From positions 372,001-436,000 of the forward strand of contig NZ_QJTE01000002.1 in the NCBI RefSeq assembly GCF_003217255.1: DNA of 64,000 bases. Direction: 5' to 3'. Positions 16,939-27,217 of the stretch are shown here, piece after piece. This stretch comes from Pseudoroseicyclus aestuarii (GTDB lineage: Bacteria; Pseudomonadota; Alphaproteobacteria; Rhodobacterales; Rhodobacteraceae). Position numbers and translations under genes: made by a program. How positions within the stretch are numbered: position 1 is the first letter of the stretch; the number at the start of each line of letters is the position of its first letter. The notes below the pieces were generated by a model. It made no database searches. It saw only the letters and a list, made by a program, of their open reading frames with translations, and was not told where the DNA came from.

Positions 16939-17799
16939 GTGGGCGAACGACCGATCATCATCAAGCGCAAGAAGGTCGCGGGCGGCGATGGCCACCACGG
17001 CGGCGCCTGGAAGGTGGCCTATGCGGACTTCGTGACCGCGATGATGGCCTTCTTTCTGCTGATGTGGCTGCTGAACGCGACGACGGAGCAGCAGCGCAGC
17101 GGCCTTGCCGACTACTTCTCGCCGACGATTTCCGTCAGCCGCACCTCGGGCGGCGGCGAGAACGTGATGAATGGCGACAGCATGCACACGGAGATGACCG
17201 AGATCGCGGATGGCACCGGCAGCAACTCCGGCGTGCTCGGGGCGGTGCCCTTCAATCCCGATCGCGGCGACAGCGGCCGGACCCCCACGGGCATCGACGG
17301 GAAGGCCGCCGACGACATGGAGGCCGCCGAGATTGCCGCCCTGCGCGAGGTCGAAGAGGCCCTGCTCGGCTTCGGCGGCGAGACCTTCGTCAGCGAGAAC
17401 GCGATGCGCCACGTCGTGACCCGCCTGACGGACGAGGGGCTGATCATCGAGCTTTTCGCCCTGCCCGACGCCCCGCTCTTCGCCGGCGACACGGCAGAGC
17501 CGATGCCGGTGACCGAGGCGCTGGTGGCGATGATCGCCGAGGTCTCGGGCCTCGTGAGCAACCGTGTCGCCGTCGAGGCGCATCTGGCCGCGAAGCCCGT
17601 GATGCGGGTCGATCCGCCGCTTTTCCCGCTGTCTTCCGAAAGGGCGCTGCGGGTGCGCGAGATGCTCGAGGATCACGGCCTGGACAGGGAGCGGGTGCGC
17701 CGCGTCACCGGCCATGCCGACCGCTCCCCGGTCGTCGGGGACGCGAGCGCGCCGCGCAACGACAGGATCGAGATCATCCTGCTTCGCAGCGATCTCTGA
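16939..17799 (+). CDS. motB: flagellar stator protein MotB
   Basis: Peptidoglycan-anchored stator subunit. About 286 residues from the GTG at 16939, which has GGAG at 16928-16931; a GTG two codons earlier is possible. It has the cytoplasmic basic N-terminus (IIIKRKKVAGGDG), the plug/proton-channel span WKVAYADFVTAMMAFFLLMW with its channel Asp, a long linker, and a C-terminal OmpA-like peptidoglycan-binding domain (~155-286, ending RVRRVTGHADRSPV and NDRIEIILLR). It is separated from motA and precedes flgE. Confidence 0.93.
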   Translation: MGERPIIIKRKKVAGGDGHHGGAWKVAYADFVTAMMAFFLLMWLLNATTEQQRSGLADYFSPTISVSRTSGGGENVMNGDSMHTEMTEIADGTGSNSGVLGAVPFNPDRGDSGRTPTGIDGKAADDMEAAEIAALREVEEALLGFGGETFVSENAMRHVVTRLTDEGLIIELFALPDAPLFAGDTAEPMPVTEALVAMIAEVSGLVSNRVAVEAHLAAKPVMRVDPPLFPLSSERALRVREMLEDHGLDRERVRRVTGHADRSPVVGDASAPRNDRIEIILLRSDL

Positions 17800-17816
17800 T
17801 CGCGGCCTAGCCCGCA

Positions 17817-17831
17817 TTCACGCCATCTTAA
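17817..17831. promoter_or_regulatory. CtrA-like box upstream of flgE
   Basis: TTCA-N7-TTAA, one mismatch from TTAA-N7-TTAA, ending 56 bp before the flgE start in the 88-bp motB-flgE gap. A CtrA site here would fit control of the hook/filament-junction operon. A site this short with one mismatch could be chance. Confidence 0.35.
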
Positions 17832-17887
17832 ACGGCGGCGGCTAGCAAGGCAGCAACCATCGTCTTCGAAACCAGAAGGGCCCCCTT

Positions 17888-19201
17888 ATGACGATTTCTT
17901 CCTCGCTCAGGGCCGGAGTGACCGGCCTCGCGGCGAATGCCGGCCGGCTCGCGACCATCTCCGACAACATCGCGAACTCCTCGACCCTGGGCTACAAGCG
18001 CGCGGTCACGGATTTCACGCAGATGGTCGTCAACGGCTCCTCCGGCTCCGGCCGCTATACCGCCGGCGGCGTCAGCAGTTCTGCCTTCCGCGTGGCGAAC
18101 GAAGGGGGCGCGATCACCGGCACCTCGAATGCGACCGACCTTGCCGTCTCGGGCCGCGGCTTCCTGCCGGTGACCGCCGCGACGCCGGCGCAGCTGACCG
18201 ACGGGCAGCTTCCGCTGCAGCTGACCTCGACCGGCTCCTTCGAGATCAACGATGCCGGCTACCTGCAAAGTCCGCAGGGCAAAATGCTGCTGGGCTGGCC
18301 CGCCAACTTCGACGGCTCCTTCGAGAATTTCCCGCGCGACACGGTCGCCGGGCTCGAGCCGGTTCGCGTCAACATGTCCGCCTTCACCGGCAGCGCCACG
18401 ACCGAGATCGACCTCGCCGTGAACCTGCCCGCCACCGGCACCGAGGATACCGGCGACGGGCTGCCCGAAGAGATGACGCTGGAGTACTTCGACAACCTCG
18501 GCAAGCCCGAGGCGCTGACGATCACCTTCACCCCGACGGTCCCTGCCGCGGGCGATCCGGCGACGAACGAATGGGCGATGACCATCGCCGACAGCGCCTC
18601 GGGCGGCGCGGTGATCGGCGACTACACCCTGACCTTCGCCGATGTGCGCGACCTCGGCGGAACGCTGGCCGGCGTGGCCGATACCGTCGGCGGCGCCTAT
18701 GACGCGCAGACCGGCAGCATCACGGTGACCGCCGATGCCGGCCCGATTCAGATCAACATCGGCGAGATCGGCGACGGCAACGGCACGACCCAGCTGTCGG
18801 ACGTTTTCGCCCCGGTGCAGATCAGCAAGGACGGCAATGCGGCCGGCAACATGACCGGCGTCGACGTCGACGACAACGGCTACCTGCGCGCCCAGTACGA
18901 CAACGGCATCACCCGCGTCCTCTACCAGATCCCGCTGGTCGACGTCCCCGATGCCAATGCGATGAATTCCGCCACCGGCCAGGCCTTCGAGGTGACGCGC
19001 GAAAGCGGCGGCTTCCTGCTGTGGAACGCGGGCGACGGGCCGACCGGGACCATCGCGAACTTCGCGCTGCAGGAATCGGCGACCGATGTCGCCAAGGAGC
19101 TGACCGATCTGATTCAGACGCAGCGGGCCTATTCGTCCAACGCCAAGATCGTCCAGACGGTGGACGAGATGCTGCAGGAAACCACCAACCTCAAGCGCTG
19201 A
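17888..19201 (+). CDS. flgE: flagellar hook protein FlgE
   Basis: Hook subunit. 437 residues. The N-terminal D0 segment (ISSSLRAGVTGLAANAGRLA, then TISDNIANSSTLGYKR) and the C-terminal D0 helix (ATDVAKELTDLIQTQRAYSS, then NAKIVQTVDEML) are diagnostic of hook/rod proteins, and the middle contains the variable exposed beta domains and a GRGF motif (~85). It is the first gene of flgE-flgK-flgL-flgI, with a CtrA-like box upstream. Confidence 0.95.
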   Translation: MTISSSLRAGVTGLAANAGRLATISDNIANSSTLGYKRAVTDFTQMVVNGSSGSGRYTAGGVSSSAFRVANEGGAITGTSNATDLAVSGRGFLPVTAATPAQLTDGQLPLQLTSTGSFEINDAGYLQSPQGKMLLGWPANFDGSFENFPRDTVAGLEPVRVNMSAFTGSATTEIDLAVNLPATGTEDTGDGLPEEMTLEYFDNLGKPEALTITFTPTVPAAGDPATNEWAMTIADSASGGAVIGDYTLTFADVRDLGGTLAGVADTVGGAYDAQTGSITVTADAGPIQINIGEIGDGNGTTQLSDVFAPVQISKDGNAAGNMTGVDVDDNGYLRAQYDNGITRVLYQIPLVDVPDANAMNSATGQAFEVTRESGGFLLWNAGDGPTGTIANFALQESATDVAKELTDLIQTQRAYSSNAKIVQTVDEMLQETTNLKR

Positions 19202-19225
19202 GACTGAACCGCGGAGGCTGCGCCG

Positions 19226-20674
19226 ATGTCGATCTCGATGACCCTTGCCAATGCCCTTAGCGGTCTAACCGCGACGGGGCGCATGGCGCAGACCGTGGCG
19301 TCCAACATCGCCAATGCCAATACCGACGGCTATGGCCGGCGCGAGGTGGCGCTGTCCTCGCAGGTGATCGGCAAGGGCGGGGCGGGGGTGCAGGTCGATG
19401 GCGTCACCCGCATCGTCGATCGCGGCATCCTTGCCGATCGCCGCCTCGCCGATGCCGAACGGGGCGCCCAGCAGGCCGGCGCCGAGGCGCTGGAACGGGT
19501 CGAGCAGCTGGTCGGCGCGCCGGGCGATGCCAGCTCCATCGCCGGGCGGATCGCCGCGCTCGAGCAGGCCCTTGCCACGGCATCGGCCGATCCCGCCTCG
19601 ACCCTGCGGCTGAACGCCGTTTCCGACAGGCTGGGCGAGGTCGCGAGCACCTTGAACAGGGCCTCCGACGGGCTGGCCGAGATGCGGGCCCGCGCAGACG
19701 ACGATATCGCCGCCCAGGTGACGACGCTGAACGAGGCTCTCGCAAGGGTCGAGGTGCTGAACGACGATATCGCCCGCGCCCGCTACACGGGCCTCGACGA
19801 ATCCGGGCTCAAGGACCAGCGGCAGGTGGTGATCGACAAGATCGCCGGGATCGTCCCGATCCGCCTGCTGTCGCGCGATAACGGCTCCGTCGCGGTGATC
19901 AGCCAGGCCGGGCAGGTGCTGCTTGACGACAGGGCGGCGCAGATCGGTTTTTCGCCCGTGGGCCTCGTGACGGCCGACATGTCGCTTGCCGGCGGCACGC
20001 TCTCCGGCCTCAGCATCAATGGCAAGCCGGTCGCCAGCGCCGACGGGGTGGGCAAGCTCGTTGGCGGCGCGCTGGGCGCCAGCTTCCAGCTGCGGGACGA
20101 GACGCTGCCCGGGGTGCAGGCGCAGCTCGACGAGGTGGCGCAGGACCTGATCCTCCGCCTCTCCGACCCGGCCGCCGATCCCACGATTCCCGCCGGGGGC
20201 GCTGGTCTTCTGACGGATAACGGCTCGCCTCTCGACCCGCTGGACGTGACAGGGCTCTCGGGGCGGATCGCCGTGAACGCGGCGGTCGACCGCACGGCCG
20301 GCGGCGATGTGACGCTGCTGCGCGACGGGTTGAACGCCGCCGCAGCGGGCCCAGTCGGCGAGGCCCGCCAGATCGACGCCTGGATCGGGGCCCTGGCCGC
20401 CAAGCGCACGCCTCCCGCAGGCGGCTTGGCGGCCAGCGCCGCGGGCCTTGCCACCCGCGTCTCGACCAGCACCGGCAGCGCCCGCGTCGATGCCGAAGAG
20501 CAGCTCGGCTTCGCGACCGCCCGCTGGGAGACCATGCGCGAGGCGGAGCTGATCTCCGGCGTCGACAGCGACCGCGAGATGCAGATGCTGCTGCGCATCG
20601 AGCAGGCCTATGCCGCCAATGCCCGCGTGATGACCGCCGCGGATTCGATGATCCGCCAGCTGATGGAGATCTGA
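19226..20674 (+). CDS. flgK: hook-filament junction protein FlgK (HAP1)
   Basis: First hook-filament junction protein. 482 residues. The D0 pattern is present at both ends: LANALSGLTATGRMAQTVAS, NIANANTDGYGRR at the N-terminus and ANARVMTAADSMIRQLMEI at the C-terminus. It is somewhat shorter than the enterobacterial protein (~547), with the loss in the central exposed domains. It starts 24 bp after flgE and ends 2 bp before flgL. Confidence 0.94.
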   Translation: MSISMTLANALSGLTATGRMAQTVASNIANANTDGYGRREVALSSQVIGKGGAGVQVDGVTRIVDRGILADRRLADAERGAQQAGAEALERVEQLVGAPGDASSIAGRIAALEQALATASADPASTLRLNAVSDRLGEVASTLNRASDGLAEMRARADDDIAAQVTTLNEALARVEVLNDDIARARYTGLDESGLKDQRQVVIDKIAGIVPIRLLSRDNGSVAVISQAGQVLLDDRAAQIGFSPVGLVTADMSLAGGTLSGLSINGKPVASADGVGKLVGGALGASFQLRDETLPGVQAQLDEVAQDLILRLSDPAADPTIPAGGAGLLTDNGSPLDPLDVTGLSGRIAVNAAVDRTAGGDVTLLRDGLNAAAAGPVGEARQIDAWIGALAAKRTPPAGGLAASAAGLATRVSTSTGSARVDAEEQLGFATARWETMREAELISGVDSDREMQMLLRIEQAYAANARVMTAADSMIRQLMEI

Positions 20675-20676
20675 CG

Positions 20677-21690
20677 ATGACGCTCACCTCGATCGGCGAC
20701 ATGAGCCGCAGCTTCATGACCCTGCGCAACGGCGGCCAGATCCGCCAGCGCCTGGAAACCCTCTCGCAGGAGATGTCGACCGGCAGGGTCAAGGACCTGA
20801 CCGCGCATCTCGACCGTGACGCCGGCCGGGTGACCGAACTTGATCGTGGGATCGGGCTAGCGGAGAGCTTCGAGACGGCGACACAGCAGACCGAGCAGAT
20901 GCTCGGGACCATGCAGCTGGCGCTGGGCACGATCGATAGCAGCCGCGAGCACATGTTCGAGCAGCTCTCCGCGATGCAGGGGCAGGGCACGCTCAACGGC
21001 TTGAACTCGGCCGCCAATGCGGCGCAGCAGGGCTTCGAGGCCACCGTCTCCGCGCTCAACAGCCGGTTCGGCGACACGGCGCTCTTCTCCGGCACCGCCA
21101 CGGATCGCAGCGCGCTGGCCTCCGCCGGCGACATGCTGGCCTCGATCACCGCCGCGCTCGGCCCGGCGGTGACGGCGACGGATGTGGCCGATGCGGTCGA
21201 TGCCTGGTTCGACGACCCCGCCGGCGGCTTTCGGACCGGCGACGGCTACCTGGGCGAGCCGGGCGCGCCGCTGACCCGCCGGGTCAGTCAGGACCGCTCC
21301 ATCACCATCGACGCGCGGGCCGAGGATCCGGCCCTGACCGCGATCCTCAAGGCCGCAGCCCTGGCCGTCATCGCCGGAGACGAGGCCGTGGCCCTGCCCG
21401 ATTCCACCCGCCTTGCCCTGGTCGAACAGGCTTCGGAGCGGATGATCTCGGCCGCGCAGCCGCTGACCGAGATGCGCGCCCGGCTGGGCGAGGGCGAGGC
21501 CGAGGCCGAGCGGATGAACGCCTTTCACGCCGCCCGCGGATCGGCCCTGACGATGATGCGCAACGACCTCGCCCTGGCCGATCCCTACGACACGGCCAGC
21601 AACCTGCAGGCAACGCAGGCCCGGCTCGAGCAGCATTTCATCGTGACCGCGCGCCTGTCGCAGCTGAGCCTCGCGGGGTACCTGCGATGA
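20677..21690 (+). CDS. flgL: hook-filament junction protein FlgL (HAP3)
   Basis: Second hook-filament junction protein, related to flagellin. 337 residues, with the flagellin-like N-terminal helices (MSRSFMTLRNGGQIRQRLET, LSQEMSTGRVKDL) and C-terminal helix region (DTASNLQATQARLEQHFIVT, ARLSQLSLAGYLR). It directly follows flgK, and its stop overlaps the flgI start by 4 bp. Confidence 0.93.
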   Translation: MTLTSIGDMSRSFMTLRNGGQIRQRLETLSQEMSTGRVKDLTAHLDRDAGRVTELDRGIGLAESFETATQQTEQMLGTMQLALGTIDSSREHMFEQLSAMQGQGTLNGLNSAANAAQQGFEATVSALNSRFGDTALFSGTATDRSALASAGDMLASITAALGPAVTATDVADAVDAWFDDPAGGFRTGDGYLGEPGAPLTRRVSQDRSITIDARAEDPALTAILKAAALAVIAGDEAVALPDSTRLALVEQASERMISAAQPLTEMRARLGEGEAEAERMNAFHAARGSALTMMRNDLALADPYDTASNLQATQARLEQHFIVTARLSQLSLAGYLR

Positions 21691-22793
21691 TCCTGCGCCT
21701 TGTCGCCGCCCTGTCGCTGATCCTGGGGCTGGGCCTGCCGGCACAGGCGGCGCAGGTGCGGCTGAAGGACCTCGTCGAATTCGACGGCGTCCGCGCCAAC
21801 GATCTCGTGGGCTACGGTCTGGTCGTCGGGCTGAACGGCACCGGCGACGGGCTGCGTAACAGTCCCTTCACCGAAGAGATCATGACCAACATCCTCGAGC
21901 GGCTGGGCGTCAACGTCACGGGCGAGCAGTTCCGGCCGCGCAACGTAGCGGCGGTCATGGTGACCGCCTCGCTGCCGCCCTTCGCCCGCGCCGGCAGCCC
22001 GATCGACGTCACCGTCAGCGCCATCGGCGATTCCTCCTCCCTGCTCGGGGGGACGCTGATCATGACGCCGCTGAATGCGGCTGACGGCGATATCTACGCC
22101 GTCGCCCAAGGCACGATCATCGCCGGCGGGGTCGTCGCCGAGGGTGAGGCCGCCAGTGTCACGCAAGGCGTGCCGACCTCTGGCGTGATCCCCGCCGGCG
22201 CCACGGTCGAGCGCGAGGTGGTATTCGACTTCACCTCCATGCAGCGGCTGCGGCTGGCGCTGCGGGTGCCGGATTTCACCACCGCCGCGCGGATCGAGCA
22301 GGCGATCAACGGCAATTTCGGCACGCCCGTCGCGGTGATGACGGATGCCGGCACCGTCTCGCTCGATATCGGCGCCACCGGCGCGCCCTCGCCCGCCCAT
22401 GCGCTGGCCCGGCTGGAGAATATCCTGGTCGAGCCCGAGGTGCGGGCGCGGGTGGTCGTGGACCAGCGCTCCGGCACCATCGTGATGGGCGAGGACGTGC
22501 GGATCGACCGCGTCGCCGTCAGCCAGGGCAACCTGACCCTGCGGGTCGAGGAGGCGCCGCTGGTGGTGCAGCCCAATCCCTTTGCCCCCGGCCAGACGGT
22601 CATCGTGCCCCGCACCGAGGCCGCGATCGAGCAGGAGCCGGGGATCGGCCTTGCCGAGGTGCAGGAGGGCGCCTCGCTCTCCGAAGTGGTGGCCGGGCTG
22701 AACGCGCTGGGCGTCGCGCCCTACGACATGATCGACATCCTGAAAAGCATCCGGGCCGCCGGCGCGCTCCATGCGGAATTCATCGTGCGGTAA
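21687..22793 (+). CDS. flgI: flagellar P-ring protein FlgI
   Basis: Periplasmic P-ring subunit that acts as bushing for the rod. 368 residues, the usual length, with a cleavable signal peptide (ILRLVAALSLILGLGLPAQA). The family core is clear: RLKDLVEFDGVRANDLVGYG, VVGLNGTGDG, RNVAAVMVTASLPPFARAGS, and the C-terminal VGLNALGVAPYDMIDILKSI-like segment. It ends the flgE-K-L-I unit; flgH and flgA are not in the window. Confidence 0.97.
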   Translation: MILRLVAALSLILGLGLPAQAAQVRLKDLVEFDGVRANDLVGYGLVVGLNGTGDGLRNSPFTEEIMTNILERLGVNVTGEQFRPRNVAAVMVTASLPPFARAGSPIDVTVSAIGDSSSLLGGTLIMTPLNAADGDIYAVAQGTIIAGGVVAEGEAASVTQGVPTSGVIPAGATVEREVVFDFTSMQRLRLALRVPDFTTAARIEQAINGNFGTPVAVMTDAGTVSLDIGATGAPSPAHALARLENILVEPEVRARVVVDQRSGTIVMGEDVRIDRVAVSQGNLTLRVEEAPLVVQPNPFAPGQTVIVPRTEAAIEQEPGIGLAEVQEGASLSEVVAGLNALGVAPYDMIDILKSIRAAGALHAEFIVR

Positions 22794-22872
22794 CGCCCCA
22801 GCGGGCTGACGGGGCGGGCGCACTAAGGTCGACCCGCGTCCGGGAGATGCCTTGTCGGAGCGGCGCTCTGGC

Positions 22873-22915
22873 CCCCGTGACAACAGCCGCCGATTGCGCG
22901 GGCGCCGTCACGGGG
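22873..22915. terminator. inverted repeat between convergent flgI and oxoprolinase genes
   Basis: CCCCGTGAC and GTCACGGGG form a 9-bp perfect stem around a 25-base GC-rich loop. It lies in the 131-bp gap between two convergent genes, where a bidirectional transcription stop is expected. There is no T-run, so this is a hairpin of likely but unproven terminator function. Confidence 0.4.
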
Positions 22916-22924
22916 CCGTACCGA

Positions 22925-25900
22925 TCAGCTGTCGCCGGCCGGGCCGTAGCCGCCCGGCGTCGGGGTGACGATCACCACGCAATCGCCCGGCGCGACGGTG
23001 GTCTGGTCGCAGGAGGCGAGCCGCTCCGACGCGCCGCCGGCGTGCAGGATCGAGGTCAGGCCAAGGCGCCCGTCGCCTCCGCCGGCCAGCCCGCGCGGCG
23101 GGCTCTTGCGGTGCGACGAGAGGATCGCGAGGTCCATCGCCTCGAGAAAGCGGATCCGCCGGGTCGTGCCGTCGCCGCCCGCCGCCTGTCCCACCCCGCC
23201 GGAGCCGGCGTCGATGCGGAACTCTTCCAGCAGGACCGGGTACTTCGATTCCAGCACCTCGGGGTCGGTCAGGCGCGAGTTGGTCATGTGCACATGCACC
23301 CCCGCCTGCCCGGCAAAGACGCGCCCGTCGTTCATCCGCCCCGCTGGGCTGCCCGAGCAGATCGTCTCGTAGTACTGGTGGCGCGCGTTGCCGAAGGTCA
23401 GGTTGTTCATCGTCCCCTCGGCATTCGACAGCGCGCCGAGCGCGCCGAAGAGGGCGTTGGTGACATGCTGGCTGGTCTCGACATTGCCGGCGACGACGGC
23501 GGCGGGATACTGCGGCGCCAGCATGCAGCCCTCGGGCACGATGATCCGGATCGGGCGCAGGCAGCCCGCGTTCATCGGGATCGCGCTTTCGACCATCACG
23601 CGGAAGACGTAGAGGACCGCGGCCCGCGTCACCGGCTCCGGCGCGTTGAAGTTGTTGGGCTGCACCTCCGAGGTGCCGGTGAAATCGACGGTGGCGGTGC
23701 GGGTTTCCTTGTCGATGTCGATCCGTACCCGGATCACCTGGCCGGTATCGGTGGGGTAGTCGTAGCTGCCCCCCTCGAGCCGGCCGAGCACCCGCGCGAC
23801 CTCTTCGGCGGCGTTGTCCTGCACATGGCCCATGTAGGCGCGCACGACATCGAGGCCGAATTGCGCCACCATGCGCCGCAGCTCCGCCGCGCCGCGGGCA
23901 TTGGCGGCCACCTGCGCCTTGAGGTCGGCGACGTTCTCGTCCGGGTTGCGGCAGGGGAAGGCGTGCTCGGTTAGCACCCGGCGCAGATCGGCCTCGAGGA
24001 AGCGGCCGCCACGCGCCAGCAGCAGGTTGTCGATCAGCACCCCTTCCTCGTCCACCGTGGTGGCGCGGGGCGTCATCGACCCGGGCGCGCGGCCACCGAC
24101 ATCGGCGTGGTGTCCGCGGCTGGCGGTCCAGAACAGGATCTCCGCCCCCGCTTCGTCGAAGACGGGGGTGACGACGGTGATGTCGGGCAGGTGGGTGCCG
24201 CCGTTGTAGGGCGCGTTCAGCGCGTAGACATCGCCGGGCTGGATCATGCCCCGGTTCTGCCGGATCACCGCCTCGACGCTGCGGTCCATGCTGCCAAGGT
24301 GCACCGGCATATGCGGCGCATTGGCCACCAGCGCGCCGTCGGCGTCGAAGACGGCGCAGGAAAAGTCGAGCCGTTCCTTGATGTTGACCGATCGAGCGGT
24401 CTTCTGCAGCGCGACGCCCATCTGTTCGGCGATGTTCATGAAGAGGTTGTTGAAGACCTCGAGCAGGATCGGATCGGCCTCGGTCCCGGCGGCCATGTCG
24501 CGACTGGCGGCGGTCTCGCGCGTCATCAGGATATGATCGCGCGCCGTGGCCGCGGCGCGCCAGCCGGGCTCGACCACGACGGTCTGGTTCGGCTCGATGA
24601 TCAGGGCGGGTCCGGCGATGACGCGGCCCGGTGTCAGATCGGCGCGCATCACAACCGCGGCCTCGTGCCAGGCGCCGCCGGTGAAGACGGGGGCGCGGGC
24701 GGTAACGGGGGCCTCGCCCTCGTCCAGCGTATGCTCGGGGTCGATCTCGCTGCCGGTCTGCGCGGCCTCGCCCTCGACCTCGGCGGCCTCGACGATCAGC
24801 GGCGCCTCGGGGTCGGCGAAGCCGAACTCCGCCAGATGCGCCGTCTCGAAGGCCGCGCGCGCGGCATCCGCGTCGCCGTTCCAGGCCACGGGCAGGGCGG
24901 TGTCGGTGCCGCGATAGCGCAGGTGCAGGCGGCGGGTGTAGGCCGCCCCCTCTGCCGCGCTCTGCTCGGCGAGGGCGGCGCCGACCTCCTCGGCCAGCCG
25001 GTCCAGAGTGCGGTCCAGCGCCTCGGCGGCCTCGGGGCCGAAGGCCGTCTCAAGCCCCTGCTGCCGGGTCTCGGTCACGCGGGCGAGGCCGATGCCATAG
25101 GCCGAAAGCAGGCCCGAAAGCGGGTGGATCAGCACCCGCTCCATCCCCAGCGCATCGGCGACGAGGCAGCCGTGCTGCCCGCCCGCGCCGCCGAAGGCGT
25201 TCAGCAGGTAGCCCGTCACGTCGCGCCCGCGCTGGACCGAGATCTTCTTGATCGCATTGGCCATGTTCTCGACCGCGATGCGCAGGAAGCCTTCGGCGAC
25301 TTCTTCCGGCGCCCGCCCCTCGGCCATCGCGGCGAATTTCTCGGCGACCGTCTCGCGGTCGAGCGGCTGGTCCTGACCGGGGCCGAAGATGGCGGGGAAG
25401 AAGTCGGGGTTCAGCTTGCCCAGCATCACGTTGGCATCGGTGACGGTCAGCGGACCGCCGCCGCGGTAGCAGGCGGGGCCGGGATGGGCCCCGGCGCTGT
25501 CTGGGCCGACGCGAAAGCGGCCCGGATCGGCGTGCAGGATCGACCCGCCGCCGGCGGCGACGGTATGGACCTGCACCATCGGCGCCCGCATGCGCACGCC
25601 CGCGACCTGCGTGTCGAAGACCCGCTCGAAGGCGCCGTCGAAATGCGCGACATCGGTCGAGGTGCCGCCCATGTCGAAGCCGATGACCCGGTCGTGCCCG
25701 GCCAGCTGCCCGGTGCGCGCCATGCCGACGACGCCGCCCGCGGGGCCCGAGAGGATCGCGTCGCGGCCCTGGAACCGGTCCGCCGCCGTCAGCCCGCCCG
25801 AGGACATCATGAAAAGCAGCGTCGGCCCCGACTGCTCGGGCGGCGTGGCGCCCAGAGCGCCGCCGACCCGGTCGACGTAGCGCGACAGGATCGGCGTCAG

Positions 25901-26545
25901 GTAGGCATCGACCACCGTGGTATCGCCGCGGCCGACCAGCTTGATCAGGGGCGAGACCTCGTGGCTGACCGAGACCTGGCCGAAGCCGACCTCGCGCGCG
26001 GCCTGGGCCAGCGCCTGCTCGTGCGCGGGGGCGCACCAGGCATGCATCAGCACGATGGCGACGGCGTCGATGCCATCGGCCTTCGCCGCCTGCATGGCCT
26101 TCACCGCGCTTTCGAGATCCAGCGCCCGCTCGGTGCTGCCGTCGGCGCGGACCCGCTCCTCGACCTCGACGACCCGCTCGTAAAGCTGCTCGGGCAGGAC
26201 GATCTCCTTGGCGAAGATCTCGGGCCGGTCCTGATAGGCGAGGCGCAGCGCGTCGCGAAAGCCGCGGGTGATCAGCAGCAGCGTGCGGTCGCCCTTGCGC
26301 TCCAGCAGGGCATTGGTGGCGACGGTGGTGCCCATGCGCACGGTGCCGACGCGGCCCGGGTCGATGGTGCCGCCAAGATGCCGGCGGATCCCCTCGATCG
26401 CGGCATCCTCGTAGTTGCCCGGGTTCTCGGACAGCAGCTTGAGCGCGCGCAGGTCCCCTTCGGGCGGGCTGGCGATGACATCGGTGAAGGTGCCGCCCCG
26501 GTCGATCCAGAAATCCCAACGGGCAGGGGCGGTCTGGTCGGTCAT
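22925..26545 (-). CDS. hydantoinase/5-oxoprolinase (fused HyuA-HyuB type)
   Basis: 1206 residues, a single-chain ATP-dependent 5-oxoprolinase-like enzyme that would open 5-oxoproline or a hydantoin-type ring. Residues ~1-200 are the Hydantoinase A N-terminal domain ([16 protein letters not shown]), ~205-490 the Hydantoinase A ATPase core ([15 protein letters not shown]), and ~690-1206 the Hydantoinase B half ([38 protein letters not shown]). The start at [10 protein letters not shown] is chosen because GGAG sits 9 bp upstream; the frame extends 5 codons further. It is the last gene of a leftward run that begins with the glycosyltransferase genes. Confidence 0.93.
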   Translation of the reverse strand: MTDQTAPARWDFWIDRGGTFTDVIASPPEGDLRALKLLSENPGNYEDAAIEGIRRHLGGTIDPGRVGTVRMGTTVATNALLERKGDRTLLLITRGFRDALRLAYQDRPEIFAKEIVLPEQLYERVVEVEERVRADGSTERALDLESAVKAMQAAKADGIDAVAIVLMHAWCAPAHEQALAQAAREVGFGQVSVSHEVSPLIKLVGRGDTTVVDAYLTPILSRYVDRVGGALGATPPEQSGPTLLFMMSSGGLTAADRFQGRDAILSGPAGGVVGMARTGQLAGHDRVIGFDMGGTSTDVAHFDGAFERVFDTQVAGVRMRAPMVQVHTVAAGGGSILHADPGRFRVGPDSAGAHPGPACYRGGGPLTVTDANVMLGKLNPDFFPAIFGPGQDQPLDRETVAEKFAAMAEGRAPEEVAEGFLRIAVENMANAIKKISVQRGRDVTGYLLNAFGGAGGQHGCLVADALGMERVLIHPLSGLLSAYGIGLARVTETRQQGLETAFGPEAAEALDRTLDRLAEEVGAALAEQSAAEGAAYTRRLHLRYRGTDTALPVAWNGDADAARAAFETAHLAEFGFADPEAPLIVEAAEVEGEAAQTGSEIDPEHTLDEGEAPVTARAPVFTGGAWHEAAVVMRADLTPGRVIAGPALIIEPNQTVVVEPGWRAAATARDHILMTRETAASRDMAAGTEADPILLEVFNNLFMNIAEQMGVALQKTARSVNIKERLDFSCAVFDADGALVANAPHMPVHLGSMDRSVEAVIRQNRGMIQPGDVYALNAPYNGGTHLPDITVVTPVFDEAGAEILFWTASRGHHADVGGRAPGSMTPRATTVDEEGVLIDNLLLARGGRFLEADLRRVLTEHAFPCRNPDENVADLKAQVAANARGAAELRRMVAQFGLDVVRAYMGHVQDNAAEEVARVLGRLEGGSYDYPTDTGQVIRVRIDIDKETRTATVDFTGTSEVQPNNFNAPEPVTRAAVLYVFRVMVESAIPMNAGCLRPIRIIVPEGCMLAPQYPAAVVAGNVETSQHVTNALFGALGALSNAEGTMNNLTFGNARHQYYETICSGSPAGRMNDGRVFAGQAGVHVHMTNSRLTDPEVLESKYPVLLEEFRIDAGSGGVGQAAGGDGTTRRIRFLEAMDLAILSSHRKSPPRGLAGGGDGRLGLTSILHAGGASERLASCDQTTVAPGDCVVIVTPTPGGYGPAGDS

Positions 26546-26626
26546 CGCGGGGCGCTCCACTCAATCGGTCAGGTCGGCAGGAGTTGGTCGCAAGCCCGAT
26601 GCGGGGTCAACCGGCAATCGGCTCGC

Positions 26627-27217
26627 CTAGCACAGCGCCAGAAGGGCGGCGCAGCGGTCGACATAATCCTGCCGCGCCTCGCGCGGGGGGCGTAGGCGGA
26701 TCTGCAGTTGCTGCATCGCCTCGGAGGGCGCGCCGAATAGCCGCGTCGCCTCGGAGGGGGTGAAGCCGGCGATGCGCACCGCCTCGAGCCACGCGCTGAT
26801 CTTGTCGGCGCGCTTGATCTGCGCCTTCAGGCGGCGTGGCAGGGCGGCGGGCAGGCCGAAGCGGATGTGCACGGCGGCTGTCAGCCGCTCGTCCAGGGCC
26901 TTGTAGTCGGGGCCGACGGCGGCTTTCACCGGGCTGATCATGTCGCCGATGACGTATTCGGGGGCATCGTGCAGCAGAGCGGCCAGGCGGTCGCGGGGCC
27001 CCGCCTCGGGCTGGCTGCGGGCGAAGATCTCCTCGACCAGCAGCGAATGCTCGGCCACCGAATAGGCGTAGTCGCCTTTCGTCTGCCCGTTCCAGCGCGC
27101 CACGAAGGCGAGGCCATGGGCGATATCCTCGACCTCGATATCCATCGGCGTGGGGTCCAGCAGGTCGAGGCGGCGGCCCGAGAGCATGCGTTGCCAGGCG
27201 CGAGGCGGGCGGGTCAT
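26627..27217 (-). CDS. HD-superfamily phosphohydrolase (YfbR-like)
   Basis: 196 residues. The metal-binding HD pattern is visible: AEHS (H, ~55), LLHDAPEYVIGDM (HD, ~82) and a later Asp in KRADKISAWLEA. It resembles YfbR-type 5'-nucleotidases, which hydrolyse deoxynucleoside monophosphates; substrate assignment is by family only. Its ATG overlaps the stop of the upstream glycosyltransferase gene by 4 bp, an unexpected coupling between a nucleotide hydrolase and a glycosyltransferase. Confidence 0.85.
   Translation of the reverse strand: MTRPPRAWQRMLSGRRLDLLDPTPMDIEVEDIAHGLAFVARWNGQTKGDYAYSVAEHSLLVEEIFARSQPEAGPRDRLAALLHDAPEYVIGDMISPVKAAVGPDYKALDERLTAAVHIRFGLPAALPRRLKAQIKRADKISAWLEAVRIAGFTPSEATRLFGAPSEAMQQLQIRLRPPREARQDYVDRCAALLALC

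Noticed and set aside
24107-26695. An 862-codon frame on the + strand opposite the oxoprolinase gene
   Set aside because: The minus-strand frame has full Hydantoinase A and B motifs. The antisense product is low-complexity and has no ribosome binding site or family match.
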